From: Acidobacteriaceae bacterium
GTDB lineage: Bacteria; Acidobacteriota; Terriglobia; Terriglobales; Acidobacteriaceae
NCBI GenBank assembly: GCA_003164255.1
Contig: PLST01000211.1
Location: 1 to 6,140, forward strand
Direction of reading: 5' to 3'
Length of the DNA: 6,140 bases
The notes beneath the pieces were generated by a model. The model saw only the letters and a program-made list of their open reading frames with translations, had not been told where the DNA came from and did not search any database. The number at the start of each line of letters is the position of its first letter. Within the stretch, counting starts at the first letter, position 1. A program made the position numbers and the translations under genes. Below are positions 1 through 4,453 of the stretch, piece by piece.

Positions 1-59
1 GTCGAAACCGTGACGCCCCCATTTGTGACCTGCTCATTGGATGCAGGAGCAGGCAGCAT
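1..59 (-). CDS. possible 5' end of a divergent gene running off the left edge (weak)
   Basis: On the minus strand an ATG at 59 opens a frame that stays open to the edge, giving 19 codons that begin MLPAPASNEQV. No good Shine-Dalgarno sequence lies before it. The frame is open upstream to a TAG near base 104, so an earlier TTG start at about 77 is also possible. The reading is too short to recognise. The opposing plus-strand frame 1 is also open from the edge to a TGA at 79-81 and could equally be the tail of an upstream gene. Neither reading can be preferred from this window. Confidence 0.15.
   Translation of the reverse strand, partial: MLPAPASNEQVTNGGVTVS
29..53. repeat. 7-bp inverted repeat with 11-base loop
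   Basis: CCTGCTC (29-35) and GAGCAGG (47-53) are perfect reverse complements. No T-tract follows on either strand, so this is not a standard intrinsic terminator. It could be an operator or chance. The rest of the leader (54-189) shows no convincing -35/-10 pair for the plus-strand gene that starts at 190. Confidence 0.3.
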
Positions 60-189
60 AGGTGCGAGCCGGAACAACTGACTCGTGCTGCAACCTCTAT
101 TCTACGCTTTTTGCCGTTTCACGGGATTACGCGGAGGTGTTAGTGTGGCGAGGTACCTATCCCCAATGGGATGAAAGAGGAGATCGAAG

Positions 190-552
190 ATGGTGGAGCA
201 AGTGGTTCGGCTGACAGTGAGTTTTTCAGTAACCGACGCGCAGATGAGCGCATTCAAGAGCATTGCCTCAGAGATGACCGAAGGCACCGGGCCGGAGCCC
301 GGCACAACGGGCTACGAGTGGTTTGTCAGTGCAGATGGCATGCAGTTCCGGTTGGTGGAGACGTATGTGGATGCCGCCGCTGTCGAGGCGCACTTTATGG
401 GCTCGGTGGTGCAGCAGATGGTGCCGAAACTCGCGGCGGTCTGCGCGGTCGATGGCTTCGAATTCTATGGTGACCCGGGGCCCAAGGTTTCTGCGATGGC
501 TGCGGGCTTTGGTGCGCAGTTCTATAAGTATTGGATGGGAATCGGCCGCTGA
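190..552 (+). CDS. small ABM-like (dimeric alpha+beta barrel) protein, putative monooxygenase-fold
   Basis: This 120-residue cytoplasmic protein has no signal peptide or membrane segment. It starts at the ATG at 190, which has a very good AGGAG at 177-181, eight bases upstream. The order of elements fits the dimeric alpha/beta-barrel fold of the antibiotic-biosynthesis-monooxygenase (ABM) group: a first strand at residues 5-13, a helix near 16-30, then GTTGYEWFVSADG (38-50), a strand FRLVETYVD (53-61), a helix with AVEAHF (64-69) and a final strand near 89-93. In related proteins the GYEWF...E.Y...AV..H pattern marks this family. Most members have no known substrate, and some act on quinones or polyketides. 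The C-terminal tail (94-120) is rich in Gly, Ala and aromatic residues. It appears monocistronic and converges on the next gene. The fold assignment is fairly secure; enzymatic activity is not shown. Confidence 0.82.
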   Translation: MVEQVVRLTVSFSVTDAQMSAFKSIASEMTEGTGPEPGTTGYEWFVSADGMQFRLVETYVDAAAVEAHFMGSVVQQMVPKLAAVCAVDGFEFYGDPGPKVSAMAAGFGAQFYKYWMGIGR

Positions 553-554
553 CA

Positions 555-586
555 CCAATGCCCGGCGGATCAATGCCGGGCATTGG
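555..586. terminator. perfect 12-bp hairpin between convergent genes, probable bidirectional terminator
   Basis: Bases 555-566 (CCAATGCCCGGC) pair exactly with 575-586 around an 8-base loop. The hairpin starts two bases after the TGA of the plus-strand gene and ends 18 bases before the TAG of the minus-strand gene, the usual place for a shared terminator. No run of T follows directly on either strand; the plus strand only has a short ATTT at 598-601. It may therefore act as a weak terminator or as a 3'-end-stabilising structure. Confidence 0.6.
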
Positions 587-604
587 AGAAGCCTCCCATT
601 TAAT

Positions 605-1057
605 CTACTGCTTGTCGAGGTCGATCTTCTCGTAGTCAAGCCTGGCAATGCCGGCCCTGATCTGGGCGGGAGTCTTCCCGAGGCGGGTTTGCTGGTAGGC
701 GTAGAAACCTTCCTTGGCGCAGGTGGAACATTCGGTACCGTGGAGGCCCTCAAAGCAGCTGCGCAGGCTGGTGTGGCCGAGTGCACGGTCGCAGCGGCAG
801 TTGCATGGCAACTGGTAGACCACGTTCCCGACCTTTGCCACTTGCTGGTACACGTGGACCTGCCAGGGGTACTGGAAGTTTTCGCCAGTGAGCTTCGATC
901 CCGACAGGATTGGAGGCAGGGCGCTGACTTTGAGGGGGGCGGAGGGATGATAGGCGGGGACATCCTGTGCCGGATTGGACCACTGAGCGTAGCTTGCTGC
1001 CGTGAGGGTGAAGGCTGCTAATCCCAGTACAGTTCGACTCTTGAGGCGGAATCTCAT
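605..1057 (-). CDS. exported PCYCGC-type cysteine-rich protein of unknown function
   Basis: This is a 150-residue protein. The N-terminus has basic residues (MRFRLKSR) and a hydrophobic stretch (9-22) ending in ASYAQ, a plausible signal peptide cut after Ala24, so export to the periplasm is likely. The core is LPCNCRC (83-89; Cys85, 87, 89), then LGH (93-95), Cys101, Cys110 and Cys113 in a CSTC, followed by KTPAQIRAGI (128-137). This layout matches the PCYCGC-motif family (PF13798), known mainly as lipoproteins of unknown function in Firmicutes. Here the motif reads PCNCRC. There is no lipobox Cys, so anchoring differs from the Bacillus-type members. The Cys/His set could bind a metal or be redox active, but this is inference. 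The start is supported by GAGAGG a few bases upstream. It stands alone, convergent with the preceding plus-strand gene. Confidence 0.8.
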   Translation of the reverse strand: MRFRLKSRTVLGLAAFTLTAASYAQWSNPAQDVPAYHPSAPLKVSALPPILSGSKLTGENFQYPWQVHVYQQVAKVGNVVYQLPCNCRCDRALGHTSLRSCFEGLHGTECSTCAKEGFYAYQQTRLGKTPAQIRAGIARLDYEKIDLDKQ

Positions 1058-1075
1058 GAAACCTCTCTGCGAGTC

Positions 1076-1104
1076 ATTTTATCCGGAGACGGGAGAAAGA
1101 GAAA
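1076..1104 (-). promoter_or_regulatory. weak candidate promoter of the PCYCGC-type gene
   Basis: On the minus strand TAAAAT (1076-1081) resembles a -10 box and lies 18 bases before the start codon. Upstream is a pyrimidine-rich stretch with TTCTCT about 16 bases away, a poor -35 match. If real, the leader would be only about 10-12 bases, just long enough for the GAGAGG ribosome site. The true promoter may lie farther up, toward 1110-1150. Confidence 0.25.
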
Positions 1105-1118
1105 AATCAAGCTCGAGC

Positions 1119-1160
1119 ACCGCTGAAAAGCGGTCTTGGATGCAGTTTGCCGTCGGCAAA
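1119..1160. repeat. two short perfect inverted repeats
   Basis: ACCGCT (1119-1124) pairs with AGCGGT (1129-1134) around GAAA. TTTGCC (1146-1151) pairs with GGCAAA (1155-1160) around GTC. The second touches the A-tract that forms the T-tail of the neighbouring terminator on the minus strand. They lie between that terminator and the PCYCGC-type gene. They could be leader structures of that gene or part of a compound terminator. Confidence 0.35.
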
Positions 1161-1196
1161 AAAAAGACGGCTCGAACGGTCTAGCTGTTCGAGCCG
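1158..1196 (-). terminator. strong intrinsic terminator on the minus strand
   Basis: Read on the minus strand, CGGCTCGAAC (1196-1187) pairs perfectly with GTTCGAGCCG (1177-1168) across a 9-base loop. TC and then eight T (1165-1158) follow. That is a 10-bp, GC-rich stem with a proper T-tract, the canonical form of a Rho-independent terminator. On the plus strand no T-run follows. The nearest confident minus-strand gene upstream ends at 1670, about 470 bases away, with an opposing gene between. The terminator therefore most likely serves a transcript that begins in 1200-1300. Confidence 0.8.
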
Positions 1197-1267
1197 GGAG
1201 GCCAGTGACGCAAACTACTTCCTACTGGGGGAGACGGTGAAGACCGGCTCTACCAGCGGAATAAATA
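1158..1267 (-). ncRNA. candidate structured small RNA, about 100-110 nt
   Basis: The transcript would start near 1262-1267, after promoter-like hexamers, and end at the strong terminator at 1158-1196. Read on the minus strand it could form a small hairpin CGGTCTTCACCG (1246-1235), a longer-looped stem CCAGT/ACTGG (1228-1224 with 1206-1202) and the terminator stem. It does not match the SRP RNA, 6S RNA, tmRNA or tRNA patterns I know. An alternative is the 3' end of a short protein frame that stops at TAG 1215-1217, 19 bases before the terminator. That frame needs a TTG start and has an unlikely Cys/Leu-rich composition over an AT-rich patch. This is inference from terminator and position only. 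Confidence 0.3.
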
Positions 1268-1268
1268 C

Positions 1269-1302
1269 AGCATAGCATAGATTGAGAAGAATGCAAATAC
1301 AA
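1269..1302 (-). promoter_or_regulatory. candidate minus-strand promoter in AT-rich patch
   Basis: Two overlapping pairs can be read on the minus strand: TTGTAT (1302-1297), 17 bases, TATGCT (1279-1274); or TTGCAT (1296-1291), 16 bases, TATGCT (1274-1269). The -35 boxes match the consensus only at TTG, and TATGCT matches TATAAT at four of six positions. The region around 1255-1325 is clearly richer in A and T than its surroundings. It points toward the orphan terminator, which is the reason for listing it. Confidence 0.3.
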
Positions 1303-1364
1303 AAATCTAAATTTTTAAGAACGGCAGAGAAAGCTATCGTTTTGCGGGATGGAGCATCTATAAC

Positions 1365-1476
1365 GGAGGCAAAACCTGTGGCCAAGCAGGAGGCCAGGGG
1401 ATGGCCGGGGAGCGAGAGAGACGATGGCAAAGCCCTCAGATTCAGATGGTTATTCGTCGAAGACGATTACAGTTGA
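1365..1476 (+). other. stacked ribosome-site-like motifs and short frames ahead of the small membrane protein
   Basis: GGAGG at 1365-1369 lies eight bases before a GTG at 1378, which opens a 32-codon frame ending at TGA 1474-1476. AGGAGG at 1388-1393 lies seven bases before an ATG at 1401, which opens a 90-codon frame ending at 1673. The favoured gene starts at ATG 1424 in the third frame, with only a purine-rich GAGAGAG before it. The two earlier frames give Arg/Trp/Gln-rich or featureless peptides and are probably not real proteins. A translated leader that couples ribosomes to the 1424 start is possible but unproven. Confidence 0.25.
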
Positions 1477-1645
1477 TCAAGCCCCAAGGTGGCTCAAGGT
1501 GGGAATTGTGGCTGCAGCGTCAGCCCTGGCCGGAGGGCTTGCCGCAGCGTGGTGGTACCGAAAAACCCTGCGCCCAACCCAGGAAACTGACCTGGATCCA
1601 CATTTTAGTAGCGATTCGGACGATGCTTCCCATGATGCTCGATGA
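1424..1645 (+). CDS. small single-pass membrane protein, unknown function
   Basis: This is a 73-residue protein. A hydrophilic N-terminus (1-20, rich in Ser/Asp/Lys) is followed by APRWLK (20-25) and one hydrophobic helix rich in Ala and Gly (about 26-44, ending AAWWYRK). The tail (47-73) is acidic, with several Asp, Ser and His. The Arg/Lys just after the helix (46-50) and Lys25 before it leave the topology open. I do not recognise a family. The frame is preferred over the competing ATG at 1401 because only this one gives a coherent membrane-protein composition. It ends 24 bases before the stop of the convergent dehydratase gene, with no clear terminator between. A -10-like TATAAC at 1359-1364 could serve it, but no good -35 box is visible. 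Confidence 0.6.
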   Translation: MAKPSDSDGYSSKTITVDQAPRWLKVGIVAAASALAGGLAAAWWYRKTLRPTQETDLDPHFSSDSDDASHDAR

Positions 1646-1669
1646 GGAAAACTCGGCTTTACTCATAGG

Positions 1670-1948
1670 CTAGGCCGCACTGTCGGCACGGGCTGCCAGA
1701 TCAAAATCCTTGCCGGTGAGGCCACCGGCGTCATGGGTGACAAGCGCAAGCCGGACCCGGTTGTAGCGGATATCGATGTCAGGATGGTGGGCAGCCCCTT
1801 CGGCCAGCTCGCCCACGCGATTTACAAAGCCCAGGGCGGCACGAAAGTCCTTGAATTGAAAGGTTCTGACCAATTCGCCGTTGACGATTTCCCATTCGGG
1901 CACTGAGGCGAGGCAAGCGTTGGCCTGGTCGGGAGACAGTGCGGGCAT
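1670..1948 (-). CDS. pterin-4a-carbinolamine dehydratase (4a-hydroxytetrahydrobiopterin dehydratase)
   Basis: This is a 92-residue protein, close to the usual 95-105 for the family. It dehydrates 4a-hydroxytetrahydropterin to quinonoid dihydropterin, recycling the pterin cofactor of aromatic amino-acid hydroxylases; in some bacteria it may support molybdopterin-linked roles. The family signature is complete: Glu50, His54-His55-Pro56, Tyr62, His72 and Asp81 with the expected spacings. His54, His55 and His72 are the likely catalytic histidines. The sequence also has the typical TF.F.DF..A..FV.RV..LAE run (29-50) and HDAGGLT (72-78). The start at 1948 is set by AGGAG at 1956-1960, seven bases upstream, and by family length; the open frame continues farther upstream inside the neighbouring gene. 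It begins 55 bases after the response regulator stop, so the two may be cotranscribed. No phenylalanine hydroxylase gene is visible in the window. Confidence 0.93.
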   Translation of the reverse strand: MPALSPDQANACLASVPEWEIVNGELVRTFQFKDFRAALGFVNRVGELAEGAAHHPDIDIRYNRVRLALVTHDAGGLTGKDFDLAARADSAA

Positions 1949-2003
1949 AGGGAAGCTCCTGATTTCTGGTCCAGCTATAGGATGCAGATTCTGAGCTTCG
2001 GAA

Positions 2004-3257
2004 TCAGTTCTTGAATTCCTGCGGGCTGGGCGGCTGGGAAAGCTCAAATGTGGAGAAACGCCTGTTTTGACCGCTGATTTCAGAACGAAGCTCCTGCCAG
2101 AGCTCATTTGGAATCTTGAGGAACGCCTCAACGACGGCCGGGTCGAACTGAGTACCAGAGCAGCGCAGGACTTCCTCACGGGCTGCGTCGAAGCTGCGGG
2201 CTTTGCGATAAGGCCGGTCGCTGGTAATGGCATCAAGGGTGTCGGCGACCGCGAAGATGCGGGCTCCAACGGGAATATCACGCCCGGCGAGACCGCTGGG
2301 ATAGCCGCTACCGTCGAAATGTTCCTGGTGGCAGAAGACGATTTCAGCCGCGCCGGACAGGAATGGAATTTTGCGCAGCATGTGGTAACCGCGCGTGCAA
2401 TGCTCGCGCATGACATCCTGCTCTTCCGGTGTCAACTTGCCAGGTTTGCGGAGAATCTCGTCAGGGATGGCCATTTTACCGATGTCGTGCAGAAAAGCTC
2501 CGCGGGCAATGATCTTGATCTCAGCAGGCGAAAGGCCCATGGCCCGGGCAAGGGCGATGGTGTAAGCGGTTACGCGTTTGGAGTGGCCTTCGGTTTCAGA
2601 GTCCTTGAGATCAAGAGCGTCCCCCAGAGCTTCAAGGGTGACGTCGTAGGAGTGTTCCAGATCCTCCATGGCGTGGCGCAGCATCTCGGTCCTGGCGCGG
2701 ACCATTTGCTCGAGGCTCTGCTGGTAGTTGTGGCTCTCTTCAAGAACCTGGCGGTGCCTGAGCGCTCGCTCGACAGTGCCGATGAGATGGTCACGCTCAA
2801 AAGGCTTGAGCAGGTAGTCGTAGGCTCCGCGGCGCATGGAGTCAATGGCGACGCTGATGTCGTGGATGGCGGTGACCATGACCACGGGAAGGTTGGGCTG
2901 CTGCGCGTGCAGCTTCTCAAGCAGAGCAATGCCGTTGAGATCCTGCATGACAATGTCAGTGAGCACCAGATCGTAGGTGTTCGCCTCGAGCGCTTCAAGG
3001 GCTTCACGGACGCTTGAGGCCAGTTGGACCTCGTATCCCTTGCGCTCCAGCGTAGAACCGATCATGGCGCGGACGTGCGTTTCATCGTCAACGACCAGAA
3101 CCCGCGCCGGTCTGCCCGCTTCGAAAATCGCCCGGGCTTCTCCTTCAGCGAGCAACTCGTTGGAGGGGTTCGGTGTTCCTCGTCCTGCCAGATCCAATGC
3201 CAAGAAATCTCCTCCCAGGCTCGTCTGCTGTGCTCCGGGGGCAAATGCCATATTCAT
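2004..3257 (-). CDS. response regulator with HD-GYP cyclic-di-GMP phosphodiesterase domain (RpfG-like)
   Basis: This 417-residue cytoplasmic signalling protein has three parts. An unusual N-terminal extension (1-50) comes before the receiver domain (about 51-165), with acidic Asp57/Asp58, phospho-acceptor Asp101 (VLTD), Thr129 and Lys151 (LLKPF). A helical, probably coiled-coil linker (about 160-210) leads to an HD-GYP domain (about 205-385): His225 in GHSKRV, His257-Asp258 with Lys261 (HDIGK), His286, then HQEHFDGSGYP (310-320), Asp339 (VAD) and SDRPYR (346-351). HD-GYP domains hydrolyse cyclic-di-GMP through a metal centre, and phosphorylation of the receiver is expected to control this. 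The canonical HHE before DGxGYP reads HQE here (Gln311). No sensor kinase is adjacent, so it is an orphan in this window. The start is ATG 3257 with CAGGT seven bases upstream; Met3 is an alternative. The pterin dehydratase follows downstream. Confidence 0.94.
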   Translation of the reverse strand: MNMAFAPGAQQTSLGGDFLALDLAGRGTPNPSNELLAEGEARAIFEAGRPARVLVVDDETHVRAMIGSTLERKGYEVQLASSVREALEALEANTYDLVLTDIVMQDLNGIALLEKLHAQQPNLPVVMVTAIHDISVAIDSMRRGAYDYLLKPFERDHLIGTVERALRHRQVLEESHNYQQSLEQMVRARTEMLRHAMEDLEHSYDVTLEALGDALDLKDSETEGHSKRVTAYTIALARAMGLSPAEIKIIARGAFLHDIGKMAIPDEILRKPGKLTPEEQDVMREHCTRGYHMLRKIPFLSGAAEIVFCHQEHFDGSGYPSGLAGRDIPVGARIFAVADTLDAITSDRPYRKARSFDAAREEVLRCSGTQFDPAVVEAFLKIPNELWQELRSEISGQNRRFSTFELSQPPSPQEFKN

Positions 3258-3341
3258 AGCGTTTACCTGAGCCGCCTGAAGGCGACCGGGTTCTCTATCT
3301 AGTAAACAAGCATTCCAGTCCTCTGACCATCACTAAAAAGC

Positions 3342-3369
3342 GTTATAAGGCGATTTAGAATCCCTACAA
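3342..3369 (-). promoter_or_regulatory. candidate promoter of the HD-GYP regulator gene
   Basis: On the minus strand TTGTAG (3369-3364) and TATAAC (3347-3342) are separated by 16 bases. The -10 matches TATAAT at five of six positions and the -35 keeps TTG. Transcription would begin near 3335, giving a leader of about 78 bases that contains a small CGCC/GGCG hairpin (3273-3284) just ahead of the ribosome site. Confidence 0.45.
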
Positions 3370-3688
3370 TAACCACCGGAAAGTGGCAGACAACATTCCA
3401 CGGAGCATTCGAGAGAACTTCTGCCGCGCCCTTGAAGCATGCGAAGGACTCGCAGGTGCAGGGACGGGTGCGGCGGAGGTGGCACACTTGTTAAGATGCC
3501 GGAGATCGAATTGAGTGAGCCTGGAGATCTGCGGGGTGAACCTCTGCGGGCTCTGGAATGAGCTGGAAGAGGCGATCGGTTCAGGGCTAGAAACATGTGG
3601 TAAATCCGATGGTCTAATATGGTTTGATACATATTCGGAGTCGTGCGGTAAGCTCCTGAGGCTCGTACCACTTTTGGGTCAGTTCGCG
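3370..3688. other. intergenic stretch without a convincing gene
   Basis: No frame here has a credible protein; the short frames are rich in Arg/Ser/Cys/Pro and lack ribosome sites. No tRNA-like fold was found on either strand. The only structure seen is an AT-rich inverted repeat, AATATG (3616-3621) with CATATT (3630-3635). On the minus strand it can be extended by an outer CCG/CGG pairing across a 6-base bulge. It lies about 50 bases beyond the GlmU-like stop and has no T-tract, so it is at best a weak 3'-end structure. The remainder may be spacer or the eroded remains of a gene. Confidence 0.5.
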
Positions 3689-4408
3689 CTAAACCTTCTT
3701 CTCGCGGCTGGCTCTCTTGGCCTCGACCCAACCTTCGATGTTGGTTTGCCGGCTCCTGCCGACGGCGAGAGCGCCGGCGGGCACGTCTTTGGTAATGCAA
3801 GAGCCTGCGCCGACGTACGCTCCGTTGCCGATGTTGACGGGAGCGACAAGGGTTGAATCACTGCCCACAAATGAAGCCTTGCCGATGTGGGTTCGGTGTT
3901 TGTGCACCCCGTCGTAGTTGCAGGTGATGACGCCAGCGCCGATGTTGGTACCTTCGCCCACTTCGGCATCGCCGAGGTAGGTCAGGTGGCTGGCCTTGGC
4001 ACCCTTGCCCACTTTGGCCTTCTTGGTTTCAACGAAGTTGCCAATGTGGGCATCTTCACCGATTTCGCTTTCTGGGCGAAGATGCGCGAAGGGGCCGATC
4101 TTTGCGCCGTCGCCGACCGAACTCTCAGAGAGGACGCAGTTCTGCCGCACGAGCACATTGCTGCCCAGCGTGCAGTTCTCGATGACGGTGTAGGACCGGA
4201 TGAGACATTTGGAGCCGATGCTGGTTTTGCCCAGCAACTGGACGAATGGCTCTATGACCGTATCGGGAGCAACTTGAACCTCGGCATCGATCACGCAGGT
4301 ATCGGGCCGGTAGATGGTTACACCCGAGGCCATCAGCCGTGCTGCCGTCGCCGCGTGCAGCTCAGCATCTTCCGCCACCAACTCCGCAATTGTCTTCACG
4401 TTCGGCAT
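3689..4408 (-). CDS. glmU: free-standing GlmU-type glucosamine-1-phosphate N-acetyltransferase domain (left-handed beta-helix)
   Basis: At 239 residues this is about half of a normal GlmU (about 450-460), and it matches only the linker plus C-terminal half. That half acetylates glucosamine-1-phosphate with acetyl-CoA on the way to UDP-GlcNAc for peptidoglycan and LPS. A linker helix (about 5-28) leads to GVTIYRPDT (29-37) and hexapeptide repeats (about 40-205). By alignment to E. coli GlmU the active-site residues are kept: Arg111 (R333), Lys129 (K351), His141 (catalytic H363), Tyr144 (Y366), Asn155 (N377), Asn164-Tyr165 (N386-Y387) and Lys170 (K392), with QTNIEGW (221-227) near the end. The uridylyltransferase half (LxxGxGTRM site) is absent. 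The frame meets the stop of the upstream M16 gene only 15 codons before the ATG, so no hidden N-terminal domain fits. GGAG sits just one base before ATG 4408, poor spacing; GTG at codon 4 (4397-4399) would be ten bases away. It is probably cotranscribed with the M16 genes. Confidence 0.9.
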   Translation of the reverse strand: MPNVKTIAELVAEDAELHAATAARLMASGVTIYRPDTCVIDAEVQVAPDTVIEPFVQLLGKTSIGSKCLIRSYTVIENCTLGSNVLVRQNCVLSESSVGDGAKIGPFAHLRPESEIGEDAHIGNFVETKKAKVGKGAKASHLTYLGDAEVGEGTNIGAGVITCNYDGVHKHRTHIGKASFVGSDSTLVAPVNIGNGAYVGAGSCITKDVPAGALAVGRSRQTNIEGWVEAKRASREKKV

Positions 4409-4453
4409 TCTCCAAATTCTGTATTTCCGGCCTTCAGCCAGATAGGCGCGGGC

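Noticed and set aside
323..1021. 232-codon plus-strand frame across two convergent genes
   Set aside because: It overlaps the ABM-like gene in another frame and mirrors the PCYCGC-type gene in codon register; there is no ribosome site and no recognisable domain.
1202..1265. tRNA-like run (GGTAGAGC) on the minus strand
   Set aside because: The D-arm-like string is present, but there is no acceptor stem, anticodon arm or T-arm with TTCGAAT at the right distances.
1215..1430. 71-codon minus-strand frame ending just before the orphan terminator
   Set aside because: It needs a TTG start, has no ribosome site, and much of it is translated from an AT-rich promoter-like patch. It is kept only as an alternative explanation for the terminator.
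1670..2416. 248-codon version of the pterin dehydratase reading frame
   Set aside because: The extra N-terminal part runs inside the HD-GYP gene and has shadow composition (Ser/Arg/Pro rich). A good AGGAG and the family length place the start at 1948.
2067..3017. 316-codon plus-strand frame opposite the HD-GYP regulator
   Set aside because: It has the same codon-over-codon register against a well-supported gene; it is a compositional shadow.
3299..3487. 62-codon minus-strand frame in the intergenic gap
   Set aside because: It starts with GTG, has no ribosome site, ends near the promoter region and resembles no family.
3528..3550. Direct repeat TCTGCGGG twice, 15 bases apart
   Set aside because: It is too short and only two copies; likely chance in GC-rich DNA.
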